64,000 nt of DNA from Bacteroidia bacterium (GTDB lineage: Bacteria > Bacteroidota > Bacteroidia > J057), in the NCBI GenBank assembly GCA_022760475.1, contig JALEFZ010000096.1, positions 62,001-126,000 on the forward strand. Direction: 5' to 3'. The first letter of the stretch is position 1; every line of letters starts with the position of its first letter. This document shows positions 16,880-25,662 of this stretch, piece after piece. Under the pieces are notes generated by a model that did no database searches, had not been told where the DNA came from, and saw only the letters and a list, made by a program, of their open reading frames with translations. The position numbers and the translations under genes were made by a program.

Positions 16880-17638
16880 TCAGTTGCTACCAAACTCTTT
16901 ATCAGTTTCTTCGCCCCAATATCGGTTGTAAAGGAAGCTGATAATATCCACCAGTAATTTGTAAATAATCAAGCCAAGCGCTACGAAGGTGGAAACTTTG
17001 GATGAGGCTGCAATCAGCAAACCAAAGATCATCACAAATTGCTGCACCACTATCCTGATGGTTATGTTCAAGCCTTCATTAATCACACCTGTATGGTTGT
17101 ATTCTTTTTTGTTGACATAATGACGCCGATAATAAAAAAGGTGCTCCGCAAACATCAGCAACAGAACCCACCAAAAAAGTTTTAATCCCAGGATAGCTTC
17201 ACCTGAAAGGTGATTTCCAAAATAAGCCAATCCTGCGATCAGGTTCATAACGGTCAATTCAAAAATGGCAATGGGAATGCTAATGATCAAAAAGACCAGA
17301 ATGAACACAAACTTAAAGCTCTTTCGGACCACACCCGAAGCAGGACTTATGAAGTTACTCAATCGTTGGAGGAAAGTTATCCGGGAATTACCTGCCTTTT
17401 GGCTCATATCGCCCAGCCATACGATGTTGTGCTTTGCCCGCAGCATTTTTAGAATAGCAAACCAGGCCAATAATAAGGTCTCGATAAAATATAGATAAAC
17501 TGCGTCTACGGCATCCCAGCCTTTATATAAGACTGCATATAGAGGAATCAGGTCAATGATAATGATTACAAGGAGATAGCGAAAATTCTTCTTGAGGTTG
17601 GCATTAAATCTTTTGAAAAGAAAATCATTGAAGGTCAT
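16880..17638 (-). CDS. DUF6498-like polytopic membrane protein
   Basis: A 252-residue protein with about six membrane segments. The N-terminal signature NLKKNFRYLLVIIIIDLIPLYAVLYKGWDAVDAVYLYFIETLLL, in pieces such as KGWDAVDAVYLYFIETLL, matches DUF6498 proteins, which carry a conserved W-D...W/Y-x-E in helix 2. The centre has a hydrophobic pair (FVFILVFLIISIPIAIF, LTVMNLIAGLAYFG) and a Tyr/Arg-rich loop (FYYRRHYVNKKEYNHTG). Function unknown. It is alone on the minus strand here. Confidence 0.7.
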   Translation of the reverse strand: MTFNDFLFKRFNANLKKNFRYLLVIIIIDLIPLYAVLYKGWDAVDAVYLYFIETLLLAWFAILKMLRAKHNIVWLGDMSQKAGNSRITFLQRLSNFISPASGVVRKSFKFVFILVFLIISIPIAIFELTVMNLIAGLAYFGNHLSGEAILGLKLFWWVLLLMFAEHLFYYRRHYVNKKEYNHTGVINEGLNITIRIVVQQFVMIFGLLIAASSKVSTFVALGLIIYKLLVDIISFLYNRYWGEETDKEFGSN

Positions 17639-17849
17639 ATTTCAGGGCTGTGTCTGGTTGAAAAAAGTGCCAATCGCTTTAATTCAAATCTCAATCTAAT
17701 TAGGTAAATGATACAATCAAAAAAAGAATTCCTAGGCCAATATTGCAGGAAGCAATGTTTTTTTCCTAGTAGGAAATGGATTAAAAGCATTTTAAATATA
17801 TGCTTCTTTCACAGGAAAGAAACCTAACTTGTCCCCAAGACAAAAAAAG

Positions 17850-18314
17850 ATGAAGAATTTAGGGCAGTACAAAGTTTTCTTCTCAAGGGAAATTCCTACG
17901 CTCCGAGAGATTTTAGATAAGTATGAAATTCAAGTTCCATTGCTCAAAAAAATCTACATCGAACAGCTAGATATCTCATCAAAAAACTACAAGAAACTGG
18001 CGATCTCTACCTCTGACATCTACGAATTATGGCCGGGGGATATGCAGAACCAGGAATCCACATACCGTTTTTTAATCAAAGTAGAAAAAATCACACATAT
18101 GGAAATTTATCCAGCTCCTGATGCAGTTTTGATTGATTTCCCTCTTCGAGCTATGTATTTCATAGATTCTATGGTAAAGACCTTGATCCAGTTGGGGGGC
18201 GAATTAGATTTCTATGATGGAGATGAAGAAATAGCCACTTCACGGATTCTTGCTTTAAAGCCATACAATGAATATCATTTCCTGAAAAAATTTCTGCTTA
18301 GGCATATTGGTTAA
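17850..18314 (+). CDS. Hypothetical protein
   Basis: A 154-residue soluble protein. I chose the ATG at 17850; a TTG 21 bases earlier is also in frame. It begins YKVFFSREIPTLREILDKYEI and contains LWPGDMQNQESTYRFLIKVEKI and DFYDGDEEIATSRI. No known motif, no signal peptide, no membrane segment. Codon use looks normal for the region. It is followed by a dispersed palindromic repeat. Confidence 0.6.
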   Translation: MKNLGQYKVFFSREIPTLREILDKYEIQVPLLKKIYIEQLDISSKNYKKLAISTSDIYELWPGDMQNQESTYRFLIKVEKITHMEIYPAPDAVLIDFPLRAMYFIDSMVKTLIQLGGELDFYDGDEEIATSRILALKPYNEYHFLKKFLLRHIG

Positions 18315-18350
18315 GATTTCGCATTTTGAAACAGCTTTAAATTTTACGTC

Positions 18351-18381
18351 AACCCTGTCAGGGTTTAAACCCTGACAGGGT
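18351..18381. repeat. Dispersed palindromic repeat, copy 1
   Basis: Two 11-bp self-complementary units, CCCTGTCAGGG and CCCTGACAGGG, flank TTTAAA. The whole is a near-perfect palindrome (each half can itself form a 5-bp hairpin). A second copy, with the two units swapped, is at 61087. It sits 43 bases before the start of the TPR lipoprotein gene. Confidence 0.85.
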
Positions 18382-18423
18382 CCCATGTTGCAATTACCTC
18401 ACTGCTACCTAAATTATCCATCG

Positions 18424-20076
18424 ATGAAAGCCATCACCTACTTCTCGCTTATCCTGACTATCATGCTAAGTGCTTGCGCTACCAAGGAGCAATCAACAGC
18501 TACCCATAAAGCTCCCAACTCCAGCCTGGGCAAGTTAGAACACGGATTCACCCTTAATCCCGCTACCCAGCAAAAGTTCGACGAAGGCTTGCTTCTCCTT
18601 CACAATTTTGAATATGAGGATGCACTGACGGCATTCGAAGAGGCGACTGCCTTGGACAGCACCGAAGTCATGACCCATTGGGGGGAGGCCATGTGCCACT
18701 ACAAAGCACTGTGGAAACTCCAAAATACCGAAAAGGGAAAGGCGATCGTAGCCCGCTTGGGAAAAAGTAAAGGGGATCGCCTGGCATCTATTGAAGCGCC
18801 TTTGGAAAAGGCCATGTGGGAGATAGTGGAGATTATGTATGGAGAGGGCGAATTTGAAGCTAGGAATAAGTTGATCAAGGCTCACCTTGCCTCTCTACAT
18901 AAACAATACCCCAACAATCAGGAAATAGCAGCTTTTTATGCCCTTTCGCTTATCTGGGCAACAGAAGAATACGGAAATGGGAGCATTGACCTAAGGTTGG
19001 CCGCCTCTATTGCAGACAAGATCATCGCCGTGAATCCCCTACATCCTGGAGCCTTGCACTACAAAATACATGCCTTGGATGGGCCAACCTCTGCCATGGA
19101 CGCCCTGGATGCTGCAGACGCGTATGCCGGGGTGGCTCCTGACGCAGCCCATGCCTTACATATGCCTTCTCATATATATCTTGCACTTGGAAAATGGAAG
19201 GGGGTAGTGAAGTCCAACCGCAGATCCTACGATGCCAGTGTCAAGCGAATGGAAAAGAAAGAATTGACCGATGGGGCCAGGGGATACCACTCTTTTGCCT
19301 GGTTACACTATGGCCTATTGCAAGAAGGAAAATACAGCGAGGCTGAAGAGTTGTTGAATGAAATGCTCGCCTATGTTCCCAAAGATCCAACCAAAGGAGC
19401 AAGGGGATACCTTCTAGGCATGCAGAGTAGACAACTGGCAGAAAGTGGCAAAGTCAACTCCCAAACGAAGTTTGACCTGAATGTCAAAGTCGAAGACCTC
19501 GGCATCGTTTCAAAATCAGTTCTGAGTTATCTGAAAGCGCAAGTTGCTTTTCAGAATAAGGACTCGGAGGCTATACATAAAGAAATTGATTGGCTGGCTA
19601 CCCATATTTATGCGGACTCCCTGAATATCAAAGATTCAAGAATCGCTATGTGTGCTGCAGGAAATAGCCGATATGCCCCTACCGAAAATTCCATCAAGAT
19701 TGCCCAGGTTACCCTGAGGCAGATTGAAGGTTTACAAGCCCTTTTGCAGGGGAATGAAGAGTTATTTGAAGAAAAAATGAAGAAGGCCACCGAACTGGAG
19801 AATCTTTCTAATTTTCCAACAGGCCCTCCTAGAATTACCAAGCCTTCCTTTGAGCAATATGGCGAGTGGCTGTTAACAAAAGGCCGATATGAAGAAGCCA
19901 AACAGCAATTTGAAACAGCACTGGCGCGCATGCCCAAAAGGTCAAAGTCCCTCAAAGGGAAATATGCAGCCCTCCAGGGTCTCAATGCTAAAGCAGAAGC
20001 AGTGAAGATAGAAGATGAGCTGCGATCCATCTATTCCCAAGCAGATGCAGATGTTAAACATTTCCTGGGAAAATAA
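18424..20076 (+). CDS. TPR-repeat lipoprotein
   Basis: A 550-residue lipoprotein starting at ATG 18424; an ATG 39 bases earlier gives a non-signal extension. The lipobox is MLSAC (Cys18). The body is helical tetratricopeptide repeats: FDEGLLLLHNFEYEDALTAFEEA, AFYALSLIWATEEYGNG, HALHMPSHIYLALGKWKGVV, HYGLLQEGKYSEAEELLNEM, YGEWLLTKGRYEEAKQQFETAL. The internal ALHMPSHIY segment recurs in a family of long TPR proteins found in many Bacteroidota. It is likely a periplasmic or outer-membrane scaffold. The palindromic repeat lies just upstream. Confidence 0.85.
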   Translation: MKAITYFSLILTIMLSACATKEQSTATHKAPNSSLGKLEHGFTLNPATQQKFDEGLLLLHNFEYEDALTAFEEATALDSTEVMTHWGEAMCHYKALWKLQNTEKGKAIVARLGKSKGDRLASIEAPLEKAMWEIVEIMYGEGEFEARNKLIKAHLASLHKQYPNNQEIAAFYALSLIWATEEYGNGSIDLRLAASIADKIIAVNPLHPGALHYKIHALDGPTSAMDALDAADAYAGVAPDAAHALHMPSHIYLALGKWKGVVKSNRRSYDASVKRMEKKELTDGARGYHSFAWLHYGLLQEGKYSEAEELLNEMLAYVPKDPTKGARGYLLGMQSRQLAESGKVNSQTKFDLNVKVEDLGIVSKSVLSYLKAQVAFQNKDSEAIHKEIDWLATHIYADSLNIKDSRIAMCAAGNSRYAPTENSIKIAQVTLRQIEGLQALLQGNEELFEEKMKKATELENLSNFPTGPPRITKPSFEQYGEWLLTKGRYEEAKQQFETALARMPKRSKSLKGKYAALQGLNAKAEAVKIEDELRSIYSQADADVKHFLGK

Positions 20077-20144
20077 TGAGGCTTTTTTTTAGGAGTCTTT
20101 CAGTCGCTTCAAACTTATTTGGCCGCCATCAAATATAGCTAGCT

Positions 20145-20525
20145 ATGAGTAAGCATGAAAGCTGGAGAACGAGGCAATACTGGGAGGAAATTGGGGGATT
20201 GTTGATTGAAGAATATGTGGCAGTAAGGGGAAATTCAGAGCAAGGAAGACGGGCGATAGACGGGCTTATTGTCTTAAATGAAAATACTGAAATCTACGAA
20301 GGCAATAGCTACCCAATTGAAGGTAAGGAAGTCATTTCAATTCAAACCAAAAGGGGACGAATTGGAATGTACCTACTTGGACAGGCCTATTTCAGTAAGT
20401 TTCTCCTGGAGAAGCACAATCCCAAAAGTGTAAGGGCTGTCGCAATCTGTGGAAAAAGCGATAAAGTGATGGAGGATCTGGCAGAGAAACATGGGGTAGA
20501 GATTGTGGTCATTCCTGATAAGTAA
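20145..20525 (+). CDS. Small protein with restriction-endonuclease-like motif
   Basis: A 126-residue soluble protein. The sequence RRAIDGLIVLNENTEI followed about 20 residues later by EVISIQTKRGR has the spacing of the PD-(D/E)xK nuclease core: an Asp at the end of strand 2 and an x-Q/E-x-K at the end of strand 3, then a helix (GQAYFSKFLLEKH) and a strand (VRAVAICG). The acidic residue before Lys is Gln here, as in some family members. It could be a nuclease or an inactive relative. No partner methylase or toxin gene is adjacent. Confidence 0.5.
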   Translation: MSKHESWRTRQYWEEIGGLLIEEYVAVRGNSEQGRRAIDGLIVLNENTEIYEGNSYPIEGKEVISIQTKRGRIGMYLLGQAYFSKFLLEKHNPKSVRAVAICGKSDKVMEDLAEKHGVEIVVIPDK

Positions 20526-20554
20526 AACAGGATTTCACCCAAGGTAAGGATGAT

Positions 20555-20570
20555 GGGGATACCTATCCCC
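20555..20570 (+). terminator. Possible terminator hairpin
   Basis: GGGGATA and TATCCCC form a 7-bp stem with a very short loop, 29 bases after the nuclease-like gene. The T run after it is poor, so this is a weak call. Confidence 0.35.
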
Positions 20571-20806
20571 GTGTAAAAATATTTTAAAGGATGGAGAAGT
20601 CACTTGATGAAGAGAAACTGGCTTTTGAATGTTGCTAATTTCAGGTATAGATGGCCTGGATTCCTAATTTTTAGTAACATAAACATTTAAGGAGACTAGC
20701 TTCCCTTTATCTTCCAATTTATTAGAAAAGCAGTCTTCTTTCAGAATGAGCATCGCTAGCAATGAGGCCTGGCCTAGCCCTATACCCCTCCAATGATTAT
20801 TGTAAG

Positions 20807-21625
20807 ATGAAGGTATCTACAAAAGGAAAATATTACGGTTCAAGGGATTTAGAACAGAATTTTAACGAGATCGTCCTTTCTCAATATGATTACACGATTG
20901 AGACTACACCTTGGCATTATCATGAGAATCCATATTTCATGTTTGTACTTCATGGAAATATGCTGGACTACAATAGGAAAGAAAAAACTTGGCTACCTCC
21001 AGGAAGTTTGATATTCCACAACTGGCAGGAACAGCATTATGGCAGGAGACATTCGGCAGAAGCAGCAGGTTTCCATCTTGAATTTGAGCGTTCGTGGTTC
21101 AAAAGGAATGAGTTGTCTTTAGATATTTTTGAAGGTAGTAAAATGATACAAAACCCCTATACCCACCTGCTGATTTCAAAAATATACTTTGAATTTTTAC
21201 TAGCGGATAATTATAGTTCAGTATCCATTGATCTTCTGCTGTTACAGATATGTGATTCCTTAAATTTGAAAAGACAGGATCACCCTAAAGCTATTCCTCC
21301 CTGGGTAGCTCGCCTAAAGGAAATACTGCATGAGGATGACACAGACTTTAGCCTAAAAGCCCTCTCCGAAGAACTAGGAGTACATCCAGTACATATTTCA
21401 AGGACTGCTCCCAAGTATCTATTTGCCAGTTTGGGAGATTACATCCGTAAACTTAAGCTCTCAAAAGCTGTAAACCTTCTTTTGGCTTCAGAAATGCCCT
21501 TGGTAGAAATAGCCTATCATTGTGGTTTTTCCGATCAAAGTCACTTCAACTATATCTTCAAAAGTTATTATCAGGTTAGTCCTGGAATTTTCAGAAGAAG
21601 AGTCAGGAAAATGATCAGATGTTAA
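20807..21625 (+). CDS. AraC family transcriptional regulator
   Basis: A 272-residue regulator with a cupin-like N-terminal sensing domain (TTPWHYHENPYFMFVLHG, LPPGSLIFHNWQEQHY) and a C-terminal AraC DNA-binding domain with two helix-turn-helix motifs: FSLKALSEELGVHPVHISRT and EMPLVEIAYHCGFSDQSHFNYIFKSYY, ending VSPGIFRRRVRK. The ATG at 20807 is preferred to one 45 bases upstream because the N-terminal extension (RPGLALYPS) is not conserved-looking. The target is unknown; neighbours show no shared pathway. Confidence 0.88.
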   Translation: MKVSTKGKYYGSRDLEQNFNEIVLSQYDYTIETTPWHYHENPYFMFVLHGNMLDYNRKEKTWLPPGSLIFHNWQEQHYGRRHSAEAAGFHLEFERSWFKRNELSLDIFEGSKMIQNPYTHLLISKIYFEFLLADNYSSVSIDLLLLQICDSLNLKRQDHPKAIPPWVARLKEILHEDDTDFSLKALSEELGVHPVHISRTAPKYLFASLGDYIRKLKLSKAVNLLLASEMPLVEIAYHCGFSDQSHFNYIFKSYYQVSPGIFRRRVRKMIRC

Positions 21626-21967
21626 TTTCACACAATTTTACCTCTGCCCATATTCCAAATTTGGGAATAAAGGACCTCAAAAAAGTACTGCACTATTTCC
21701 AGTCCTATCAAAACATGACCATGACTGTTTTGGTATCAACCGAACCCGCTTACATATGCGTTACGGTTCCTTGCTCAAAAAACAATTGCCAGGCTACTGA
21801 AAAATCAACCCATCACCACTTATACATATCCAAAAATATATAAGATAAAGAAAAAGTCCATCATTTCAAAGGACTTATATCATGTGGATTTTTAAAACAA
21901 AAAAAAATAAAAGGCCGTTTTAATTAGCATAACAACAGCATTTTCGTTATTTAAATTACAGCAAACC
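21626..21967 (+). other. Intergenic region, 342 bases
   Basis: A 74-codon open frame here (21619-21843) has unremarkable composition and overlaps the regulator end; I do not accept it as a gene. A weak hairpin (AAGTCC/GGACTT, 21854-21876) may terminate the AraC transcript. Otherwise AT-rich leader of the next gene. Confidence 0.45.
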
Positions 21968-22951
21968 ATGAAGAACTTTTTAATCCTTATTCTAGGCTAT
22001 TTCCTATCCTTCCCTTTATATGGCCAGTTCACCTATGAGCACTTAACAGTAGACTACGCTTCAGCCATAACCTATAAAAACCTAAAACTGGTTCCAATCC
22101 GTGGCAAAAACAGCTTCTTCCAAGCAGGTAACAACCAAGGCGTTCAAGCCGTACAGAACTATCTTCCGCTTCGCGATGCCATGGCTGCAGGCCAGGTAAC
22201 CATCAGGGACCGAGCCGGTGTCAATCAACTGGTCATGGACAACCTGTCAAAACAACCTGTCATCCTTATGTCAGGGGAAATCCTCAAAGGAGGAAAGCAG
22301 GATCGTGTGATCGCTCAAGATATGGTCTTGCTTCCCAATTCCAGGCGCAATCGTGTACCCGTTTACTGTGTAGAAGAAAAACGTTGGTCAAGCCCGAAGC
22401 AATGGACCTACTACCATGAAGGGAGCATGCATCTTAGACGCATCATAGACCAGTCCCAAAACCAAAGCAATGTCTGGAAAGAGATTTCTTACGAACTAAA
22501 GAAAGACAATGTAAAGAGCAAAACAAGGGCCTATACTTCACACAGCAAGAATCCACAATATGCCGCCCTTGAATCCAAATATTTACAAGCATTTGGCTTG
22601 GACGACTTCTCCACACCACAAAACATTGTTGGTATCATAGGTATTTCAGGAAGTGTAGTCATAGGCTGCGACCTCCTGGCCTCAGCAGAGTTATTCCAAC
22701 GAGAGTTTGACGGCTTGATTTTCAGTTATATCGACGAGGCCCTTACCTACGGTTTGCCAGTAGACATTACCGATGGGGCCATCCAGCAATATGCAGACAA
22801 ACTCCTTAGAAATGAACGTATGCAAAAGGCATTTATCCAGCAGTACGGCAAGATTTTCACCCAGGATGGTAAGATTATTCACATCACCACTTTTGATGAT
22901 AGGGTCTCATTGCCAGAATTGGAGGTATTTGATTTTCGACAAAGATGGTAG
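21968..22951 (+). CDS. Secreted ARPP-1/DUF6569 protein
   Basis: A 327-residue protein with a signal peptide (FLILILGYFLSFPLYG). The body matches the ARPP-1 domain (DUF6569): YKNLKLVPIRG, NYLPLRDAMAAGQVTIRDR, VNQLVMDNLSKQPVILMSGEILKGGKQDRVIAQDM in pieces, LPVYCVE-like RVPVYCVEEKRW. The domain is found near ARG/rhodanese-phosphatase proteins and also alone in secreted form; its biochemical role is unknown. The gene stands alone, with an inverted repeat after it. Confidence 0.8.
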   Translation: MKNFLILILGYFLSFPLYGQFTYEHLTVDYASAITYKNLKLVPIRGKNSFFQAGNNQGVQAVQNYLPLRDAMAAGQVTIRDRAGVNQLVMDNLSKQPVILMSGEILKGGKQDRVIAQDMVLLPNSRRNRVPVYCVEEKRWSSPKQWTYYHEGSMHLRRIIDQSQNQSNVWKEISYELKKDNVKSKTRAYTSHSKNPQYAALESKYLQAFGLDDFSTPQNIVGIIGISGSVVIGCDLLASAELFQREFDGLIFSYIDEALTYGLPVDITDGAIQQYADKLLRNERMQKAFIQQYGKIFTQDGKIIHITTFDDRVSLPELEVFDFRQRW

Positions 22952-23025
22952 GGAAAAATATCCCCTGCTTCCAATAAATAGCCATTTAACCAAAATACCC
23001 ATGAAATAAGATTTGGGAATTCATT

Positions 23026-23053
23026 TGGCCCACCATGGATAATGGTGGGCTAA
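23026..23053 (+). terminator. Inverted repeat after the DUF6569 gene
   Basis: GCCCACCAT and ATGGTGGGC form a 9-bp perfect stem with a five-base loop. The T run after it is weak, so factor-assisted termination or a structural role is possible. Confidence 0.5.
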
Positions 23054-23182
23054 CTTATCAGCTATGGTGAAGCTATTCAATCCTCTCTAATTGTAGATCT
23101 CCACTTTGAAACAGTGGCAAAAAATAATAAAAGTAGCTGGTTTTGAACGAATTACCTTATAGATTTACCGCAATACCCCGAA

Positions 23183-23707
23183 ATGAAAATTAGAACCGAA
23201 CAAAAAAAAGACTTTGATGCTGTATTCAACCTAATCCAAAGGGCATTTGAAAAGGAGGTATACAGCGACCACCAAGAGCAGTTTCTAGTGGAGCGACTGA
23301 GAAAATCGGAGGCATTTATCCCTGAATTATCCATGGTGGCTGAAATCGGAGGCAAAATCGTGGGCCATATCCTACTTACCAGGCTCAAAATCAAAACTGA
23401 GCATGGTGAATTCGATTCCCTTGCATTGGCCCCTGTCTCTGTATTGCCAGAATTTCAGGGAAAAGGAATTGGAGGCAAACTGATCCTTGAAGCACATGAA
23501 AAGGCAAAAGAATTGGGACACGGTTCAATCATACTCCTTGGCCATGAAAAATATTACCCCAGATTTGGATACCAGCAGGCAGCAAACTATGGCATTGAGT
23601 TGCCATTTGAAGCCCCTAAGGAAAATTGCATGGTCATAGAACTCATAAAGCATGCATTGTCAGGGGTGTGCGGAATGGTGGAATATCCGAAAGAGTTTTA
23701 TTTGTAA
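23183..23707 (+). CDS. GNAT family N-acetyltransferase
   Basis: A 174-residue acetyltransferase of the YhbS-like branch. The acetyl-CoA-binding core is visible: SLALAPVSVLPEFQGKGIGGKLI (motif A, Q-G-K-G-I-G), then IILLGHEKYYPRFGYQQA (the G-x-x-x-Y-Y-x-R-F-G-Y/F signature of YhbS proteins). Cytoplasmic. The substrate is unknown. It is followed 24 bases later by a small serine hydrolase, so the two may be co-transcribed. Confidence 0.9.
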   Translation: MKIRTEQKKDFDAVFNLIQRAFEKEVYSDHQEQFLVERLRKSEAFIPELSMVAEIGGKIVGHILLTRLKIKTEHGEFDSLALAPVSVLPEFQGKGIGGKLILEAHEKAKELGHGSIILLGHEKYYPRFGYQQAANYGIELPFEAPKENCMVIELIKHALSGVCGMVEYPKEFYL

Positions 23708-23731
23708 AAGGGAAAGCATTACCTAACAAGC

Positions 23732-24250
23732 ATGCAGGAGGTGGTTATCTTATCGGACCTTTGGGGCAAAAGAAAGTCTGAATGGCTGGCCCTATATCAG
23801 CAATTCTTATCCCCTGAATATGAGGTTAAATTCTACGATTCCTGTGAACTTGGTCAAATCGACTTAAGTAAGTATGAGGAAATAAACCTCCACCAACAAT
23901 TTGTAGAATTTGGTATTGAACAGGCAGCAAGCCAATTGGTGCAGCTTGAAACGAAGCCCAAACTTTATATTGGCTGCAGCGTGGGAGGGACAATCCTATG
24001 GAAGGCAGGGCTAATGGGGCTACCCATCAAACGACTCATAACGATATCTTCCACAAGGCTTAGAAAGGAAAAAGAAAGCCCCGACTGCCCAACTAAACTC
24101 TATTTTGGTGCCAGCGATCCCTACCGACCTGACTCAGATTTCTATAAATCCCTTGGCCTTGCACCTCCTGTACTTTTGGAAGGAGGACATGAAATCTATA
24201 CTTTAAAAAGCTGTATTGAAATCATTTTAAAAGACTCACTGGTAGGATAA
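23732..24250 (+). CDS. Small alpha/beta hydrolase-like protein
   Basis: A 172-residue protein with a compact alpha/beta hydrolase layout: nucleophile elbow IGCSVGGTI (Ser in G-C-S-V-G), acidic residue in FGASDPYRPD and a C-terminal His in EGGHEIYTL. The lid is nearly absent, similar to RBBP9/YdeN-type small serine hydrolases. The order and spacing of the triad support activity, but the substrate is unknown. It is likely translated with the upstream GNAT gene. Confidence 0.75.
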   Translation: MQEVVILSDLWGKRKSEWLALYQQFLSPEYEVKFYDSCELGQIDLSKYEEINLHQQFVEFGIEQAASQLVQLETKPKLYIGCSVGGTILWKAGLMGLPIKRLITISSTRLRKEKESPDCPTKLYFGASDPYRPDSDFYKSLGLAPPVLLEGGHEIYTLKSCIEIILKDSLVG

Positions 24251-24517
24251 ATGCTAGGCCTTTACCCTATTTCCCGCCAAAATAGGGAGAAGAATATAAC
24301 AAGTCAGAGATGAGTCTTTTTATAAAAATTCAATCCATCCGAGCTTTGTAGGGCAATTGTGAAAGAAAAAGCACCCCATATCATACAAGATTTCCTGACT
24401 AAACAAATAAAATAGTAACTCTATAGCTATGGATCTTCAGTTTTGCTTATTCAGGCAATACCTATGCTGCCTGTAATTTTTGTGCTTTAATTTTCACCCT
24501 GAGAGAAACTAGACCAA
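24251..24517 (+). other. Intergenic region upstream of AraC relic
   Basis: No gene or clear regulatory site seen. AT-rich sequence without recognisable open frames. Confidence 0.45.
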
Positions 24518-24723
24518 ATGAGCAATATTGTAAACATTGGTAATATTGACTTACTGAATAAAATGCTAAATCAGGGGAAATCAGCCCGACTAAATCTTCA
24601 ACATCCCATTGTTTACCAAAGCAGATCAATGATGAGATCGCTTATGATTTGAGTTTTGAGTATTCCAAATTGGTCAAAAAAAGAGTTTGGAGCACTCCCC
24701 CGGAATATAGAAACGTGGACTAA
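24518..24723 (+). pseudogene. Relic of an AraC-type DNA-binding domain
   Basis: From 24631 the frame reads DEIAYDLSFEYSKLVKKRVW then STPPEYRNVD and stop. This parallels the second helix-turn-helix of AraC regulators (N-E-I-A-Y-x-L-G-F-x-x-x-x-x-F-S-R-x-F-K-K-x-x-G-x-T-P-S-E-Y-R), with a few residues deleted at the F-S-R step. Upstream in another frame, an ATG-started piece (24518) reads GKSARLNLQ, resembling the preceding G-K-S-A-R-x-x-I-Q helix. The gene is decayed by a frameshift and deletion; only about 70 codons of the C-terminus remain. Confidence 0.55.
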
Positions 24724-24847
24724 GCATAAAGATATTTTCAAGAGATAGGAGATTTTTTTTGAAAAAAATTGATCCTAAAGATCACACTGCTCCTTTCAAT
24801 TTTGTCTAAGTGAGTGAAAAGAAAATCATTCACCATTATAAGACAAA

Positions 24848-25243
24848 ATGAATAACATTAGCACTCAAAGCATTAGTATCAAAAGGGACTATGAAAGTGC
24901 CTTCAATTACATTTCAGACCCACTCAATCAAAAAGAATGGGCTATTAATTTCATCCAAGAAATCAGGAGCACAGAAGAAGGCTTATTCGCCCTAACACCC
25001 TTTGGGGAGACCCCAATTCGCATGAAATCGGATATCGATACTGGACTTATTGACATTCTAATGGGAGATGGCAAGAACCCTACCCCTACCCGATTGATCA
25101 AGAATGGAGAAGGCTGCGAGTACATCTTTAGCCTTCGAAAACCAGTAAATATGCCCGAACAGATATGGCAGGCAGAAGGAATTCCCGGCTTGATCGAAGA
25201 ATTAGAAACCTTAAAATCAATCCTTGAAAATAAACTGCCATGA
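24848..25243 (+). CDS. SRPBCC (START-like) domain protein
   Basis: A 131-residue soluble protein of the polyketide-cyclase/START-like fold: SISIKRDYESAFNYISDPLNQKEWA is the usual opening (V-x-x-x-x-E-x-V-F-x-y-v-x-D-P-x-x-x-x-x-W), and the C-terminal helix is IPGLIEELETLKSILE. Such proteins bind small hydrophobic ligands. Its stop overlaps the start of the next gene by four bases (ATGA). With the membrane protein and ECF sigma factor it forms a tight three-gene operon. Confidence 0.78.
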   Translation: MNNISTQSISIKRDYESAFNYISDPLNQKEWAINFIQEIRSTEEGLFALTPFGETPIRMKSDIDTGLIDILMGDGKNPTPTRLIKNGEGCEYIFSLRKPVNMPEQIWQAEGIPGLIEELETLKSILENKLP

Positions 25244-25662
25244 AAAAAATCATACTTAGTTTAATTTTGGGCTTCATCGCCAATAATATGGTTGGGACAC
25301 TAGTCGCCAAGTTCGTCCTGAACCCACTCCTCAACCCAATGTTTGGGGAGACCATCAGGAGCGAGGAAGCAGGGCTTGAGTTTCCGGCATTGTTAGGAGG
25401 TTACCTGGTGTTGACCTTCCTCATGATAGTGATTTATAGAAACCTTCAACTTGAGGGAAACTGGATGAAGAAAGGTCTTCTTTTTGGCTTGTGGGCTGGG
25501 GGAATTATATTTCTATCCGGGCACTTGATTGTTGCTGGATGGTCAATTTTACCACCACTGCCGATGTTACTCTCTGGGATATTGGACATACCATCCACTG
25601 TCGCAACAGCCATGGTAATTGCATACATTTACAGGAATGAAAGCAGAAGAACAGCTCATTAA
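25240..25662 (+). CDS. Membrane protein, about four helices
   Basis: A 140-residue integral membrane protein with four hydrophobic helices (about 4-24, 46-66, 74-95 and 103-128); each carries Gly-rich packing (LLFGLWAGGIIFLSGHLIVAG). The family was not recognised. It overlaps the SRPBCC gene by four bases at its start and the sigma-factor gene by 26 bases at its end, so translation is coupled across all three. It may be a membrane partner controlling the sigma factor, though it lacks a classical zinc-finger anti-sigma domain. Confidence 0.75.
   Translation: MKKIILSLILGFIANNMVGTLVAKFVLNPLLNPMFGETIRSEEAGLEFPALLGGYLVLTFLMIVIYRNLQLEGNWMKKGLLFGLWAGGIIFLSGHLIVAGWSILPPLPMLLSGILDIPSTVATAMVIAYIYRNESRRTAH

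Noticed and set aside
21619..21843. 74-codon open frame after the AraC regulator
   Set aside because: Its start overlaps the end of the AraC gene, its composition is not protein-like and no motif is visible. Better read as non-coding spacer.
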